A stretch of DNA of 64,000 bases from an uncultured Lachnospiraceae bacterium (GCA_910586025.1 CAJUIO010000006.1:1-64000), one strand, 5' to 3'; numbered from the stretch's first letter, positions 1 through 9,385 are shown. The notes: generated by a model not told the origin, from the letters alone. Program-made: numbers and translations.

Positions 1-1
1 A

Positions 2-19
2 AAAGATATTCTTGAGTAA
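2..19 (+). CDS. possible tail of an upstream gene
   Basis: The frame AAA GAT ATT CTT GAG TAA (KDILE then stop) fits the end of a gene lying before the window. A GC-rich palindrome GCCGCC-CCG-GGCGGC (29-43) follows before the helicase gene, with no T run. Too short to identify. Confidence 0.2.
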   Translation, partial: KDILE

Positions 20-58
20 ATTACCGGAGCCGCCCCGGGCGGCGGAATGTGAGGAAAC

Positions 59-3000
59 ATGTACATAGGAGATCTGCATATTCATTCCAGATATTCCCGG
101 GCTACAAGCAGGGACTGTACGCCGGAGTATCTGGATTTGTGGGCGAGAAAAAAGGGAATTGACATCATTGGAACAGGAGATTTCACCCATCCGGCCTGGC
201 GGGAGGAGCTGGCGGAGAAGCTGGAGCCGGATCGTGATGGCCTTTACGTGCTGAAAAAGGAATACCGTATAGAGGAAGAGGGAGCAGCGGGCAGGACACC
301 CCGGTTTGTGGTGACCGGGGAGATCAGCTCTATCTATAAAAAGGGAGAGCGTGTGAGAAAGGTGCACAGCCTTCTGATTCTGCCGGGACTGGAACAGGCG
401 CGGGATCTGGCGGGGCGGCTTGCGCTGATCGGGAATATTCATTCGGACGGGCGGCCCATACTGGGGATCCCTTGCCGCGATCTGCTTGAGATCATGCTGG
501 AAACCTGTCCGGAGGGAATCTATGTGCCGGCTCATATCTGGACACCGCATTTTTCCCTGTTCGGCGCTTTTTCGGGATTTGACGCTATTGAGGAGTGCTT
601 TGAGGATCTGACACCGCATATTCATGCGCTGGAGACGGGACTTTCCTCGGATCCTCCCATGATCTGGCGGGTAGGCGCACTGGATCGGTTTCAGCTGATC
701 TCCAATTCAGACGCTCACTCTCCGGCCAAGCTGGGGAGGGAGGCTAACCTGTTTGACATAGAGATGTCTTATGAGGGGCTTGCCGGGGCGATTCAGGAGG
801 GAAAGGGGCTTGCGGGTACCATTGAATTTTTTCCGGAGGAGGGGAAATACCACTTTGACGGACACAGAAAATGCGGATTGTGTATCAGTCCGCAGGAGAC
901 GATGCGGTATGGAAACAAATGCCCGGTATGCGGGAGGAAGATCACCATCGGCGTTCTGAACCGGATCGAGCAGCTTGCGGCTGCGGACCGGGAAGAGGGA
1001 TTTGTCCTGCCCTCGGGACGTCCCTTTGAGAGTCTGGTTCCTCTTCCGGAGGTGATCGGAGCCTCAATGGGAATTTCGGCTGCGGGAAAAAAGGCGGCAC
1101 AGAAGTACGAGAGCATGCTGAAGGCTCTGGGACCGGAGTTTTCTATTTTGCGGGAGATTCCGATCGAGGATATCAGGCAGGCGGCAGGCCCGCTGATGGC
1201 GGAGGGAATCGACAGGCTGCGCCGGGGAGAGGTGGAGCGGACACCCGGCTTTGACGGGGAATACGGCAGGATCGGCCTTTTGAGCGATGAGGATATCAGC
1301 CGCCTTCAGGGACAGATGTCCTTCTTTACGAAGGAGGAGCTGCAGGAGGCGGAAAAGGGCCGGAAGCTCACGGACCGGCAGGCTGATACGGATTTTTCTG
1401 GAGCGGAAAGCAGGCAAAAGGAGAAATCAGGGGAGCATCCGGAGGCTGAACAGAAACCGGCCGGGCAGCCGGAGGAGCCGTCCCGGGGCTTGAATGAGAG
1501 ACAGAGAGAGGCGGTGGAGACGGCCGGGCGCGCGGTGGCGGTTATCGCCGGCCCGGGTGCGGGAAAGACCAGAACGCTGATTGCCAGGCTGAATTATCTG
1601 CTGGAGGAGAGAAAAATTTCACCGGAGGAGATCACGGCCGTGACCTTTACCAATAAGGCGGCGCAGGAAATGCGAGAGAGGATGACCGGACAGGGGCACG
1701 GTGCAAAGAGTCGGAGAAAGACCGAGGGGTCAGGCGTTTGGATCGGAACCTTTCACGCAATCTGCAGCCGTTTTCTGCAGGAGGCGGGGATCTCCTTTGT
1801 GGTGGCGGATGAGGGGCTTCAGACGGAGCTGGCCCAGAAGGCGCTTGACGAATTTGAGAAGAAGGATTCCCTTGCACGGTTCCTGCGGGAGCTCTCCCGG
1901 GTGAAGAACGGACTTACGCAGAAACCGGGCGGGGAAGAGGAAAGCTCTGATGACAGGCAGGAGAAGGGCGCTGGTGAAACGAACAGACGTGTATATGAAT
2001 ATTACCAGAGGCTTCTGCGGGAGGCCGGGGCTCTTGATTATGACGATCTTCTGCTGGAAACCTTAAGGCTCCTTGAAAAGATGCCGAAGGAAGCGCCGTG
2101 CAGGCGCCGGTTTTCCTTTCTGCTCATTGACGAGTTTCAGGATATTAACCCTCTTCAGTACCGGCTTATGACACAGTGGGGACAGGACGGGAGGGAGCTG
2201 TTCGTAATCGGGGATCCGGATCAGTCCATCTATGGCTTCCGGGGCTGCGACCCTAAGGTTTTTGCCCGGCTTTCCGGAGAGTACCCGGAGCTTGTGACCA
2301 TACGCCTTGAGGAGAATTACCGCAGTGCGCCGGCGATTCTGCGCTCTGCCCTGTCAGTGATCTCTCATAACGGGGGAGAGGAACGGAGAATGCAGGCCAA
2401 GGGCCGCGGCGTTCTTCCCGTGCGCATTGTCAGTACGGAGGATGAGCGCGGGGAGGCGATCTTTATCTGCAAGGAAATTGCACGGCAGATCGGAGGCATT
2501 GACATGCTGGATACGGACGAGAACGGGGCGGGAGAGGAGCGCGCGGTCAGGGGCCTTTCGGATATTGCGGTGCTCTACCGGACTCACAGGCAGGCGGCTT
2601 TGCTGGAAAAATGCCTGCGGCAGGAGGGAATTCCCTATGTGGTGGCAGGCCGGGAGGATTTCCTGACACACAGACAGGTGCGCTCGGCCCTGTACTTTTT
2701 CAGGTATCTTGTGCATGACCGGGAGGAAGCGGAGGAAAAGCTGTGCCGCAGGCTTCTGGATCCTCTTTTGGGAGAGGCGAAGGAGGAATGCTTTTCCCAG
2801 CTTGCGGATAAATACCGGAAAAGGCTTAAGAAAACCCGTCCGGTAAAGCTTCTTACACAGTGGGCCGATGAATTTTCCCTGCAGAATGAGGAGGCCATGA
2901 AAAAGCTTGCCGATATGTCAGTGCTCTATCCTGACATGGAAGATTTTCTTCACACGCTCGTCTTTGGAGAGGATGGGGATGTGAAGAGAAGCGGGGGCAG

Positions 3001-3328
3001 GAAGTTTACGGCGGATGCGGTGACGCTGATGACGCTTCACGGCTCCAAGGGGCTGGAATTTCCGGTGGTATTTTTACACGGGATGGATAAGGGAAGACTC
3101 CCTCTGGAATTTGGAGGCGGGGAAACGGACAGGGAGGAAGAACGCCGCCTTTGCTATGTGGGAATGACCAGGGCAAAGGAGGAGCTGATTCTGGTCTGCG
3201 GGGAGGAATCCTCCTGCTTTCTGGAGGAGCTGCCGCAGGAGGGCATAAGGCATGAGAGGGCGCAGAAAACGCAGGATGAGCCCCGGGCAGTTCAGCTGAG
3301 TCTGTTTGACATCATGGGAAAATCATAA
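59..3328 (+). CDS. EndoQ-like PHP nuclease fused to UvrD/Rep helicase
   Basis: Two enzymes in one 1089-residue chain. Residues 1 to about 410 resemble the PHP-family endonuclease Q group: a metal-binding HIH at residues 7-9, PAHIWTPH near 157, SNSDAHSPAK near 214, and a CxxC...CxxC zinc site near 271-293. After a charged linker (about 430-475), residues 480-1089 form a superfamily 1 helicase with Walker A GPGAGKT near 497, LLIDEFQD near 690, GDPDQSIYGFRG, and motif VI YVGMTRAKEE near the end. EndoQ proteins nick DNA 5' of deaminated bases and UvrD helicases unwind nicked DNA, so a deamination-repair role is inferred, not shown. The ATG follows GAGG. The response regulator gene starts 24 bases downstream. 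Confidence 0.85.
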   Translation: MYIGDLHIHSRYSRATSRDCTPEYLDLWARKKGIDIIGTGDFTHPAWREELAEKLEPDRDGLYVLKKEYRIEEEGAAGRTPRFVVTGEISSIYKKGERVRKVHSLLILPGLEQARDLAGRLALIGNIHSDGRPILGIPCRDLLEIMLETCPEGIYVPAHIWTPHFSLFGAFSGFDAIEECFEDLTPHIHALETGLSSDPPMIWRVGALDRFQLISNSDAHSPAKLGREANLFDIEMSYEGLAGAIQEGKGLAGTIEFFPEEGKYHFDGHRKCGLCISPQETMRYGNKCPVCGRKITIGVLNRIEQLAAADREEGFVLPSGRPFESLVPLPEVIGASMGISAAGKKAAQKYESMLKALGPEFSILREIPIEDIRQAAGPLMAEGIDRLRRGEVERTPGFDGEYGRIGLLSDEDISRLQGQMSFFTKEELQEAEKGRKLTDRQADTDFSGAESRQKEKSGEHPEAEQKPAGQPEEPSRGLNERQREAVETAGRAVAVIAGPGAGKTRTLIARLNYLLEERKISPEEITAVTFTNKAAQEMRERMTGQGHGAKSRRKTEGSGVWIGTFHAICSRFLQEAGISFVVADEGLQTELAQKALDEFEKKDSLARFLRELSRVKNGLTQKPGGEEESSDDRQEKGAGETNRRVYEYYQRLLREAGALDYDDLLLETLRLLEKMPKEAPCRRRFSFLLIDEFQDINPLQYRLMTQWGQDGRELFVIGDPDQSIYGFRGCDPKVFARLSGEYPELVTIRLEENYRSAPAILRSALSVISHNGGEERRMQAKGRGVLPVRIVSTEDERGEAIFICKEIARQIGGIDMLDTDENGAGEERAVRGLSDIAVLYRTHRQAALLEKCLRQEGIPYVVAGREDFLTHRQVRSALYFFRYLVHDREEAEEKLCRRLLDPLLGEAKEECFSQLADKYRKRLKKTRPVKLLTQWADEFSLQNEEAMKKLADMSVLYPDMEDFLHTLVFGEDGDVKRSGGRKFTADAVTLMTLHGSKGLEFPVVFLHGMDKGRLPLEFGGGETDREEERRLCYVGMTRAKEELILVCGEESSCFLEELPQEGIRHERAQKTQDEPRAVQLSLFDIMGKS

Positions 3329-3351
3329 AAATCAGTGGGGAGAGGACTGAA

Positions 3352-4044
3352 ATGTACCGTATTTTACTGGTGGAGGATGACGGCACTATATGTGAGCGGA
3401 TTTCAAATCATCTGCAAAGGTGGGGCTATGAGGTGGAGAGTGTGAAGGACTTTGGAAATGTTCTGGCGGATTTTGCCAGATTTAACCCGCAGCTCGTGCT
3501 GATGGATATCGGACTGCCCTTTTACAACGGTTATTACTGGTGCGGGGAAATCCGAAAGATTTCCCAGGTTCCGATCCTCTTCATTTCCTCCGCATCGGAC
3601 AACATGAATATTGTGATGGCGGTGAACATGGGAGGGGACGACTTTGTGGCAAAGCCATTTGACCTTGACGTGCTCTCGGCGAAGATCCAGGCGATTCTTC
3701 GCAGGGCCTACTCCTTTCAGGGACAGGCTTCCGTGCTGGAATATCAGGGAATCGTACTGAATCTGGCGGATATGTCCCTGCTTTATCAGGGAAAGCGAAG
3801 CGGGCTGTCCAAAAATGAGTTCCGGATTCTGCAGATACTTTTTGAAAACGCCGGAAATACAGTGACAAGGGAGAGTATTATGAAGCGGCTCTGGGACAAT
3901 GAGTGCTTTGTGGACGACAATACTCTGACGGTGAACGTCAACCGTCTGAGAAAATCACTGGAGGACAACGGGTTAAAGGACCTGATCCAGACAAAAAAGG
4001 GAGTGGGCTACCAGCTCTTGCGGCAGGAACAGAAAGGCGGCTGA
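3352..4044 (+). CDS. OmpR-family response regulator (BceR type)
   Basis: A 230-residue response regulator: receiver domain at about 1-115 with the acidic pocket in LLVEDDG and phospho-acceptor aspartate in LVLMDIGLPF, then a winged-helix DNA-binding domain at about 130-225 (SKNEFRILQILFENAG, VNVNRLRKSLEDNG, KKGVGYQL). Length and domain order are standard for OmpR/PhoB regulators. It is followed by an intramembrane-sensing kinase and a BceAB-type transporter, so it probably activates that transporter in response to cell-envelope peptides. The start has GGGGAGAGG upstream. Role by family and context. Confidence 0.92.
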   Translation: MYRILLVEDDGTICERISNHLQRWGYEVESVKDFGNVLADFARFNPQLVLMDIGLPFYNGYYWCGEIRKISQVPILFISSASDNMNIVMAVNMGGDDFVAKPFDLDVLSAKIQAILRRAYSFQGQASVLEYQGIVLNLADMSLLYQGKRSGLSKNEFRILQILFENAGNTVTRESIMKRLWDNECFVDDNTLTVNVNRLRKSLEDNGLKDLIQTKKGVGYQLLRQEQKGG

Positions 4045-4073
4045 ACGTGAAGCGATACGGAGAGGGAATAAAT

Positions 4074-5087
4074 TTGAGGAATGCGGAGATGGAGATAGCC
4101 GTATCCTGGCTGAGGGAACATGTGAAAGGTGCGGCGATATACGGACTGATCACGCTCATCCTGTTTGGAATTGCCGGGCTGTACGGTTATGGAGCTTCTG
4201 TAAAAAATATGTTCTACGGAGTGGTTCTGATCGCTTTTTTCGGGATCTGCTATGGGATCTGGGGATATGCCGGGTACAGGGCAAAGTGTATTGTGCTCAT
4301 GGATCTGGCGCAAAAGAGCGGGGAGAGGGCGGATGCTCTTTTTGAGGCAAAGACATATCAGGAGAAGCTTTACCAGGATATTATCCGTGTGCAGGAGGAG
4401 GAAATGCGCCGGATTGTGTCGGAATATGATGAGAAAAAGCAGGATATGGCGGACTATTATACCATGTGGATTCATCAGATCAAGACACCCATTGCGGCGA
4501 TGAAGCTTCTGCTTGCGGAGGGGGATCCCGCCTGCCGGGAGCTCTTTAAGGTAGAGCAGTATGCGCAGATGGCTCTTGGCTATGCCAGGCTTGAGAGCCT
4601 GTCGGCTGATTTGCTTTTTAAGACACAGGATATATATACTGTCATAAAGCAGGCCGTCAAAAAGTATTCGATTCTGTTTATCGGGAGCGGGCTGTCTTTT
4701 AATCTGGAGGAATTTTCCTGTCAGGCCGTGACGGACGAGAAATGGATTTCGCTGGTGATCGAGCAGCTTTTGTCCAATGCCCTGAAATACACCACAAGCG
4801 GCGGAATCCGGATCAGAGGGCTGGACAGGGACGGGAAGGGGACAAACGCACAGGCGGTTTACGTGGTGATCGAGGATGACGGGATCGGGATTCGCAAGGA
4901 GGATCTTCCCAGAATCTTTGAGAGAGGGTTTACCGGCTACAACGGCCGGTATGACAGGAAATCCACGGGGATCGGCCTTTATCTGTGCAGGCAGATCATG
5001 GAAAGGCTGGGCCACACCATTCGGGCGGAGTCAGAAATCGGTGTGGGGACAAGGGTCACGCTGGGATTTTTACAGGATTCAATGTGA
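4074..5087 (+). CDS. sensor histidine kinase (BceS type)
   Basis: Two N-terminal membrane helices lie close together (about residues 20-60 and 45-65) with almost no extracellular loop, as in BceS-type intramembrane kinases that sense through a partner ABC transporter. The phospho-acceptor box is MWIHQIKTPIAAMK, followed by an ATPase domain with LLSNALKYT, EDDGIGI and KSTGIGLYLC. The start is uncertain: TTG at 4074 has GGAGAGGG seven bases upstream; GTG at 4047 directly after the regulator stop and ATG at 4089 are alternatives. It partners with the preceding regulator. The transporter genes lie beyond a 300 bp inverted repeat. Confidence 0.85.
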   Translation: MRNAEMEIAVSWLREHVKGAAIYGLITLILFGIAGLYGYGASVKNMFYGVVLIAFFGICYGIWGYAGYRAKCIVLMDLAQKSGERADALFEAKTYQEKLYQDIIRVQEEEMRRIVSEYDEKKQDMADYYTMWIHQIKTPIAAMKLLLAEGDPACRELFKVEQYAQMALGYARLESLSADLLFKTQDIYTVIKQAVKKYSILFIGSGLSFNLEEFSCQAVTDEKWISLVIEQLLSNALKYTTSGGIRIRGLDRDGKGTNAQAVYVVIEDDGIGIRKEDLPRIFERGFTGYNGRYDRKSTGIGLYLCRQIMERLGHTIRAESEIGVGTRVTLGFLQDSM

Positions 5088-5102
5088 CAAAAGTGTAAGG
5101 TT
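5083..5102 (+). promoter_or_regulatory. possible response-regulator box
   Basis: TGTGACAAAAGTGTAAGG overlaps the kinase stop codon and precedes the transporter genes. It resembles GTGACA-like boxes I associate with clostridial BceAB-type transporters. Only one copy is seen and no clear -10 follows, so this is weak. Confidence 0.2.
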
Positions 5103-5171
5103 GGGAGAGGGAAATGTAAGCCGGATCAATGGCAGGACATTTCCTTTTGCTTTATGATGGATACAGATGAG

Positions 5172-5469
5172 GATTTGCGTGTCAAATGGGTTGTCCGTAA
5201 GATATCATGGCAGATTTCCCCAAATGCTCTCTTGTGCCAGCAGCGTAAATGGATTTTCTAAATATTCCGAGCGGGCAGTGGCGCAGGACGCAATCGCCCG
5301 AATTCGCCATCCTGGCTCAAAACGGGCTTTTCGTGACATCCATGTCCCGAAATTGCTGTCTTTTGAACGGAATATTAAGAAAATCTCATTTACTTCGCAA
5401 GGCAGCTTCGAGAGCATTTGGGGAAATCTGCCAGGACACTTTACGGAAGCGTCATTTGACAGGCAAATC
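5172..5469. repeat. long imperfect inverted repeat (MITE-like or giant hairpin)
   Basis: The 415 bp between the kinase and the ABC ATPase genes holds no convincing gene but a very long inverted repeat. Arms run about 5172-5269 and 5368-5469 around a ~98 bp core. A perfect 24 bp block pairs 5208-5231 (TGGCAGATTTCCCCAAATGC...) with 5410-5433. Outer ends pair over 16 of 17 bases (GATTTGCGTGTCAAATG, 5172-5188, with 5453-5469), and inner segments GTAAAT, GATTTTCT and AATATTCCG (5245-5269) pair with 5368-5393. Mismatches are scattered, so it is not a recent perfect duplication. As RNA it would fold into one ~300 nt hairpin ending about 33 bases before the next start codon. It encodes no transposase. 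No clear target duplication was found. Confidence 0.8.
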
Positions 5470-5502
5470 GAATCAGGCAACTAGAAAGGAAGGACAGATA
5501 AA

Positions 5503-6288
5503 ATGGCACTTTTGGAAGTGAAGAATGTAAAAAAGGTATATACTACCCGGTTTGGCTCCGTGAAGGTTCAGGCGCTTAGGGATGTGAATTTTTCGGTTGA
5601 GGAAGGGGAATATGTGGCGATCATGGGAGAATCCGGCTCCGGGAAGACGACGCTCTTAAATATCCTGGCTTCCCTGGATAAGGCGACCAGCGGACAGGTC
5701 TTTTTGAAGGGAAGGGACCTGGCATCGGTAAAGGCCAGGGAGCTGTGCACCTTCAGGAGGGAGCATCTGGGATTTGTGTTTCAGGATTTCAATCTTCTGG
5801 ATACGCTCTCCCTGAGGGACAATATTTTCCTGCCGCTGGTGCTCTCCGGTGCGGATTACAGGGAGATGGAAAAGAGGGTTCTGCCTCTGGCAAAGAAGCT
5901 TGGCATTCTGGAGATTCTGGAAAAGTACCCTTACGAGGTTTCCGGCGGGCAGAAGCAGCGTGTGGCGGCCTGCCGGGCGCTGATCACGCAGCCGGACATC
6001 GTTCTTGCGGACGAGCCCACGGGAGCTCTGGATTCCCGGGCTTCCAGGAAGCTTCTCGGCCTGTTTCAGGAGATAAATTCGGAGGGGCAGACTATCCTTA
6101 TGGTGACACACAGTATTCAGGCGGCCAGTCATGCGGCCCGGGTGCTTTTCATCAAGGACGGAAGCGTGTTTCATCAGATTTACAGAGGAAATCAGAGCAA
6201 GGATGCCATGTACAAAATGATTGCGGACACTCTCACGGTCCTGCAGTCAGAGCATGAGGCTGGAGAAGAGGAAAGACAGGAGGCTTGA
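5503..6288 (+). CDS. ABC transporter ATP-binding protein (BceA type)
   Basis: A 261-residue ABC ATPase of the MacB/BceA class. Walker A GESGSGKTT is at about 38-46, the Q-loop in VFQDFNLLDTLS, signature YEVSGGQKQRVAACRAL, Walker B IVLADEPTGALDS and the switch histidine in VTHSIQAA. It energises the FtsX-type permease encoded one base downstream, and with the upstream two-component system it forms a typical antimicrobial-peptide detoxification module. The ATG has AAAGGAAGG upstream, just after the long inverted repeat. Function by family. Confidence 0.93.
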   Translation: MALLEVKNVKKVYTTRFGSVKVQALRDVNFSVEEGEYVAIMGESGSGKTTLLNILASLDKATSGQVFLKGRDLASVKARELCTFRREHLGFVFQDFNLLDTLSLRDNIFLPLVLSGADYREMEKRVLPLAKKLGILEILEKYPYEVSGGQKQRVAACRALITQPDIVLADEPTGALDSRASRKLLGLFQEINSEGQTILMVTHSIQAASHAARVLFIKDGSVFHQIYRGNQSKDAMYKMIADTLTVLQSEHEAGEEERQEA

Positions 6289-6289
6289 G

Positions 6290-8287
6290 ATGAAGAAGTG
6301 GAAAATTCTGCCGGGAATGGCGCAAAAGGGGATTTTGTCCAATGGAACCGTTTATTATCCTTATCTTGTGGCCTGCATTTTTGCAGCCTTTACCTATTTT
6401 GTGTTTTCTTCCATTATTAACAACGATCTGATTCGGACCCTGCCTCATGCGGCCTATGCGTGGATATTTCTGGAGATAGGAAGGTGGCTTTTGGGAGTGA
6501 TATTGCTGATCTTTCTGTCCTATGCGAACAGCTTTCTGATCAAGCACAGGAAGAAGGAAATCGGCCTTTACAGCCTGCTGGGACTGGAAAAAAAGCATAT
6601 CGGAGTGATGCTTTTTCTGGAGACGGTTTTTCTTTATGTGATCGCCATGGCCGGAGGAATTCTTCTGGGTATGGTGCTGGCAAAGCTTTTGTTTCTGCTT
6701 CTGCTGCGGCTGAGCAATATGCCCATAGAGGCGGAATTTGTCTTCATGCCAAAGGCCTTCAAAAGCACGTTGATTTATTTTGCAATCCTGTTTTTATTCA
6801 ATTATGCATGTCAGCTGTGGGAGCTTCGAAAAATCCAGCCGATCGAGCTTTTTTCCGGCAGCAGGAAAGGGGAAAAGGAGCCAAGGCTGCTCTGGCTCTG
6901 GAGCATTCTTGGGATGGCGGCGCTCTGCGCCGGCTATAGCATTGCGGTCAGGGCCAAAGTGGACAGTATGATTTTTAGCAACTTTTTTCTGGCCGTGTTC
7001 TGGGTGATCGTGGGAACCAACCTGCTGTTTACCTTTGGCATCGTGGCTTTTTTAAAGCTCCTGCGCAGGAAGAAGGGGACTTACTATAAGGCGAAAAACT
7101 TCATTACCGTATCCGGCATGTACTACCGGATGAAAAAGAGTGCGGCGAGCCTTGTGAATATCTGTATCTTTTCCACCATGGTGATTATCACTCTGACCTG
7201 CACGATTTCCCTGTACATCGGGATAGAGGATGTGGTGCGCTTTGCCTACCCCTATGATTATGTGGCAGATTTCGATATGGGAAGCCTGGAATATGAAAAG
7301 GTTCAGGCACAGGCGGAGGAAATTGCCCAAAGATATGATGCAAGGGTAAAGAGAGTGGATGTGTTCGACTTCAGGAAATTCTCCTGTGCGAAGGAGGAAA
7401 ACAGATTTATGCCCGCTACGGATAATGTGCCCTTTTCAGACAGATACAGTTTACATTTCCTGACCCTTAAGGATTATGAGCGGCTTACCGGGGAGACGGA
7501 GATCCTTTCGGAGAATCAGGTCATGATCTATACCACAGGCCCTGAATTTGGATATGACACGGTGGAATTTCTTGGTTTGAGCGGTGTGGTGAAAAGAGAA
7601 GCGGAGGAACTGTTTCCCTTCCCCAGGGCGGATAAAGAAAGCATGAACACCGAATATGTCGTGATCGTGAATGACAGGGCGGAAAGAGATGTTTTTGTAA
7701 AGGCCTATGCCGAGTGGGCAGGCGTGGAGGATCTGGAAGCTTTTCTGAAGGCAGGAGGGCAGAAGGCGGGCGTGTACTTTGGCGGAAGCGAGGAGGCTGT
7801 GGAGAGAGCTGCTGCGGATTTTGCGATCTGGTGTCAGGGACAGCAGGGCTTTAGCGCCTGTAAGGACGGCATTGCGCTGCGTGCCGACCAGAGATCCATG
7901 TATGGAGGCCTTCTGTTTATCGGAATCATATTCGGACTGATCTTTTTCATGTGCCTGATCATCATTATGTACTACAAGCAGGTTTCGGAGGGCTTTGAGG
8001 ACCGGGGAAGCTTTGAGATCATGCAGAAGGTGGGAATGAGCGATAAGGAGATCAAGGGCACGGTACACAGGCAGATTCTTCTGGTCTTTGCCCTTCCGCT
8101 GGTGGGTGCCATGGCGCATACGGCTGCGGGAATGTTTATGGTGGATCGGCTGATGGCAGTGCTGTCCTTCTTCAATACCCGTCTGGTTCTCACAAGCGCA
8201 CTGTGCATTTCCCTGGGCTTCGCCCTGGTGTATGGGATCAGCTATCTGATGACGGCGAAGACGTATTATAAGATTGTTAAAATGTAG
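6290..8287 (+). CDS. FtsX-type ABC permease (BceB type)
   Basis: A 665-residue permease. It begins MKKWKILPGMAQKG, has membrane helices in the first ~320 residues (for example near 20-40, 60-80, 105-135, 150-170, 200-215, 225-250 and 285-310), a large extracellular region of about 220 residues, and three C-terminal helices. The large loop before the C-terminal helices is the hallmark of BceB permeases that recognise peptide antibiotics and signal to the intramembrane kinase. The ATG at 6290 is chosen because GACAGGAGG lies six bases upstream. It sits immediately after the ATPase stop, so the two are translationally linked. Confidence 0.9.
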   Translation: MKKWKILPGMAQKGILSNGTVYYPYLVACIFAAFTYFVFSSIINNDLIRTLPHAAYAWIFLEIGRWLLGVILLIFLSYANSFLIKHRKKEIGLYSLLGLEKKHIGVMLFLETVFLYVIAMAGGILLGMVLAKLLFLLLLRLSNMPIEAEFVFMPKAFKSTLIYFAILFLFNYACQLWELRKIQPIELFSGSRKGEKEPRLLWLWSILGMAALCAGYSIAVRAKVDSMIFSNFFLAVFWVIVGTNLLFTFGIVAFLKLLRRKKGTYYKAKNFITVSGMYYRMKKSAASLVNICIFSTMVIITLTCTISLYIGIEDVVRFAYPYDYVADFDMGSLEYEKVQAQAEEIAQRYDARVKRVDVFDFRKFSCAKEENRFMPATDNVPFSDRYSLHFLTLKDYERLTGETEILSENQVMIYTTGPEFGYDTVEFLGLSGVVKREAEELFPFPRADKESMNTEYVVIVNDRAERDVFVKAYAEWAGVEDLEAFLKAGGQKAGVYFGGSEEAVERAAADFAIWCQGQQGFSACKDGIALRADQRSMYGGLLFIGIIFGLIFFMCLIIIMYYKQVSEGFEDRGSFEIMQKVGMSDKEIKGTVHRQILLVFALPLVGAMAHTAAGMFMVDRLMAVLSFFNTRLVLTSALCISLGFALVYGISYLMTAKTYYKIVKM

Positions 8288-8389
8288 GTTCAAAAAAATG
8301 CCATCCGCACAGTTGTAAAAAATTGTTGATATTCTAAAGAAATGAGGGTAACAAAAAGAAAGAAAAGCGTATCAGAAAATTCTTGTTTA

Positions 8390-8417
8390 TTTACAATTCT
8401 AATCAATTATCTATACT
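8390..8417 (+). promoter_or_regulatory. sigma-A promoter of the sugar ABC operon
   Basis: TTTACA (8390-8395), 16-base spacer, TATACT (8412-8417), about 30 bases before the TTG start of the first permease and after a 100 bp AT-rich stretch. Confidence 0.6.
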
Positions 8418-8447
8418 GAAAGCAGATACAGGAAAGGAGGAAACGAT

Positions 8448-9374
8448 TTGGCTGTAAGGAAAAACAAAGTTTCCTGGAAAAGGGATTTCCAACGAAACTA
8501 TCAATTGTATCTGCTTTTACTTCCTGCAGTTTTGAGCATGATCCTTTTTAATTATTTGCCGATGTACGGAATCCAGATTGCCTTTAAGGATTTTAAACCG
8601 ATCAAAGGAATCTGGGGGAGCGAATGGGCGGGACTTAAATGGTTTCGGCGATTTTGGGAGAGCTATCAATGCCTGGATGTAATCTCCAATACGTTGATAC
8701 TCAGCATCGCTCTGCTGGTGTGTACTTTTCCAATCCCTATTTTGTTTGCGCTTTTGGTCAACCAATACAAAAACGGGATTTTCAGAAAAACCCTTCAGAC
8801 GGTTTCCTATGCGCCTCATTTTATATCCACTGTGGTCATGGTGGGGATGATCCTTATGTTTTTGAGCCCTTCCTCCGGACTGTACGGAAGTCTTGCCAAG
8901 GTGGCCGGGTTCGAGCCCAGGAACGTGATGGGGGACAGCGCACTGTTTCGGCCGATTTACATCCTGTCAGAGATCTGGCAGCAGACGGGCTGGGATTCGA
9001 TTATTTATATTGCGGCGCTTTCCGCTGTCGATGTGGATCTCTATGATGCGGCCAGGGTGGATGGAGCCGGAAGGCTGAAACGTATCCTGCACATTGATAT
9101 ACCGGCTCTGAGAGACACGGCGGTGGTCATATTGATCCTGCGCATAGGCAATATCATGTCCCTGGGATTTGAAAAGACGTATTTATTGCAGAATAACCTG
9201 AATCTGGGGACATCGGAGATCATAGCCACGTATGTGTACAAGATCGGACTGACAGGAACGCCCCAGTACAGCTATTCGGCGGCAATCGGCCTTTTAAACT
9301 CGTTGGTGAACCTGATTCTGCTGATTGCGTTTAATAAGATCAGCAAAAGGATAAGCGGTTCTGGTTTATGGTAG
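8448..9374 (+). CDS. carbohydrate ABC transporter permease (LplB type)
   Basis: A 308-residue inner-membrane permease with about six helices (YLLLLPAVLSMILFNYLP near the start). It carries the permease signature around DAARVDGAGRLKRILHIDIP near 200, the loop that contacts the ATPase. It belongs to the CUT1 LplB/YtcP group. TTG is the start: AAAGGAGG lies seven bases upstream. First gene of an uptake operon with an esterase, a second permease and a binding protein. No ATPase is encoded here, so a shared MsmK-like ATPase elsewhere is inferred, as is usual for this group. Confidence 0.9.
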   Translation: MAVRKNKVSWKRDFQRNYQLYLLLLPAVLSMILFNYLPMYGIQIAFKDFKPIKGIWGSEWAGLKWFRRFWESYQCLDVISNTLILSIALLVCTFPIPILFALLVNQYKNGIFRKTLQTVSYAPHFISTVVMVGMILMFLSPSSGLYGSLAKVAGFEPRNVMGDSALFRPIYILSEIWQQTGWDSIIYIAALSAVDVDLYDAARVDGAGRLKRILHIDIPALRDTAVVILILRIGNIMSLGFEKTYLLQNNLNLGTSEIIATYVYKIGLTGTPQYSYSAAIGLLNSLVNLILLIAFNKISKRISGSGLW

Positions 9375-9385
9375 GAGGAGATATT

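Noticed and set aside
4008..5015. Long minus-strand open frame opposite the histidine kinase gene
   Set aside because: It is antisense to a well-supported kinase, has no family features and no ribosome site. Similar long antisense frames elsewhere in the window were dropped for the same reason.
5167..5484. Open frames on both strands of the 5.2 kb intergenic region
   Set aside because: They share peptide fragments because they read the two arms of the same inverted repeat; no family resemblance or ribosome site.
8901..8925. GGGTTCGAGCCC looks like a tRNA T-arm
   Set aside because: It lies inside the permease reading frame (residues around AGFEPRNV) and no acceptor stem or anticodon arm fits around it.
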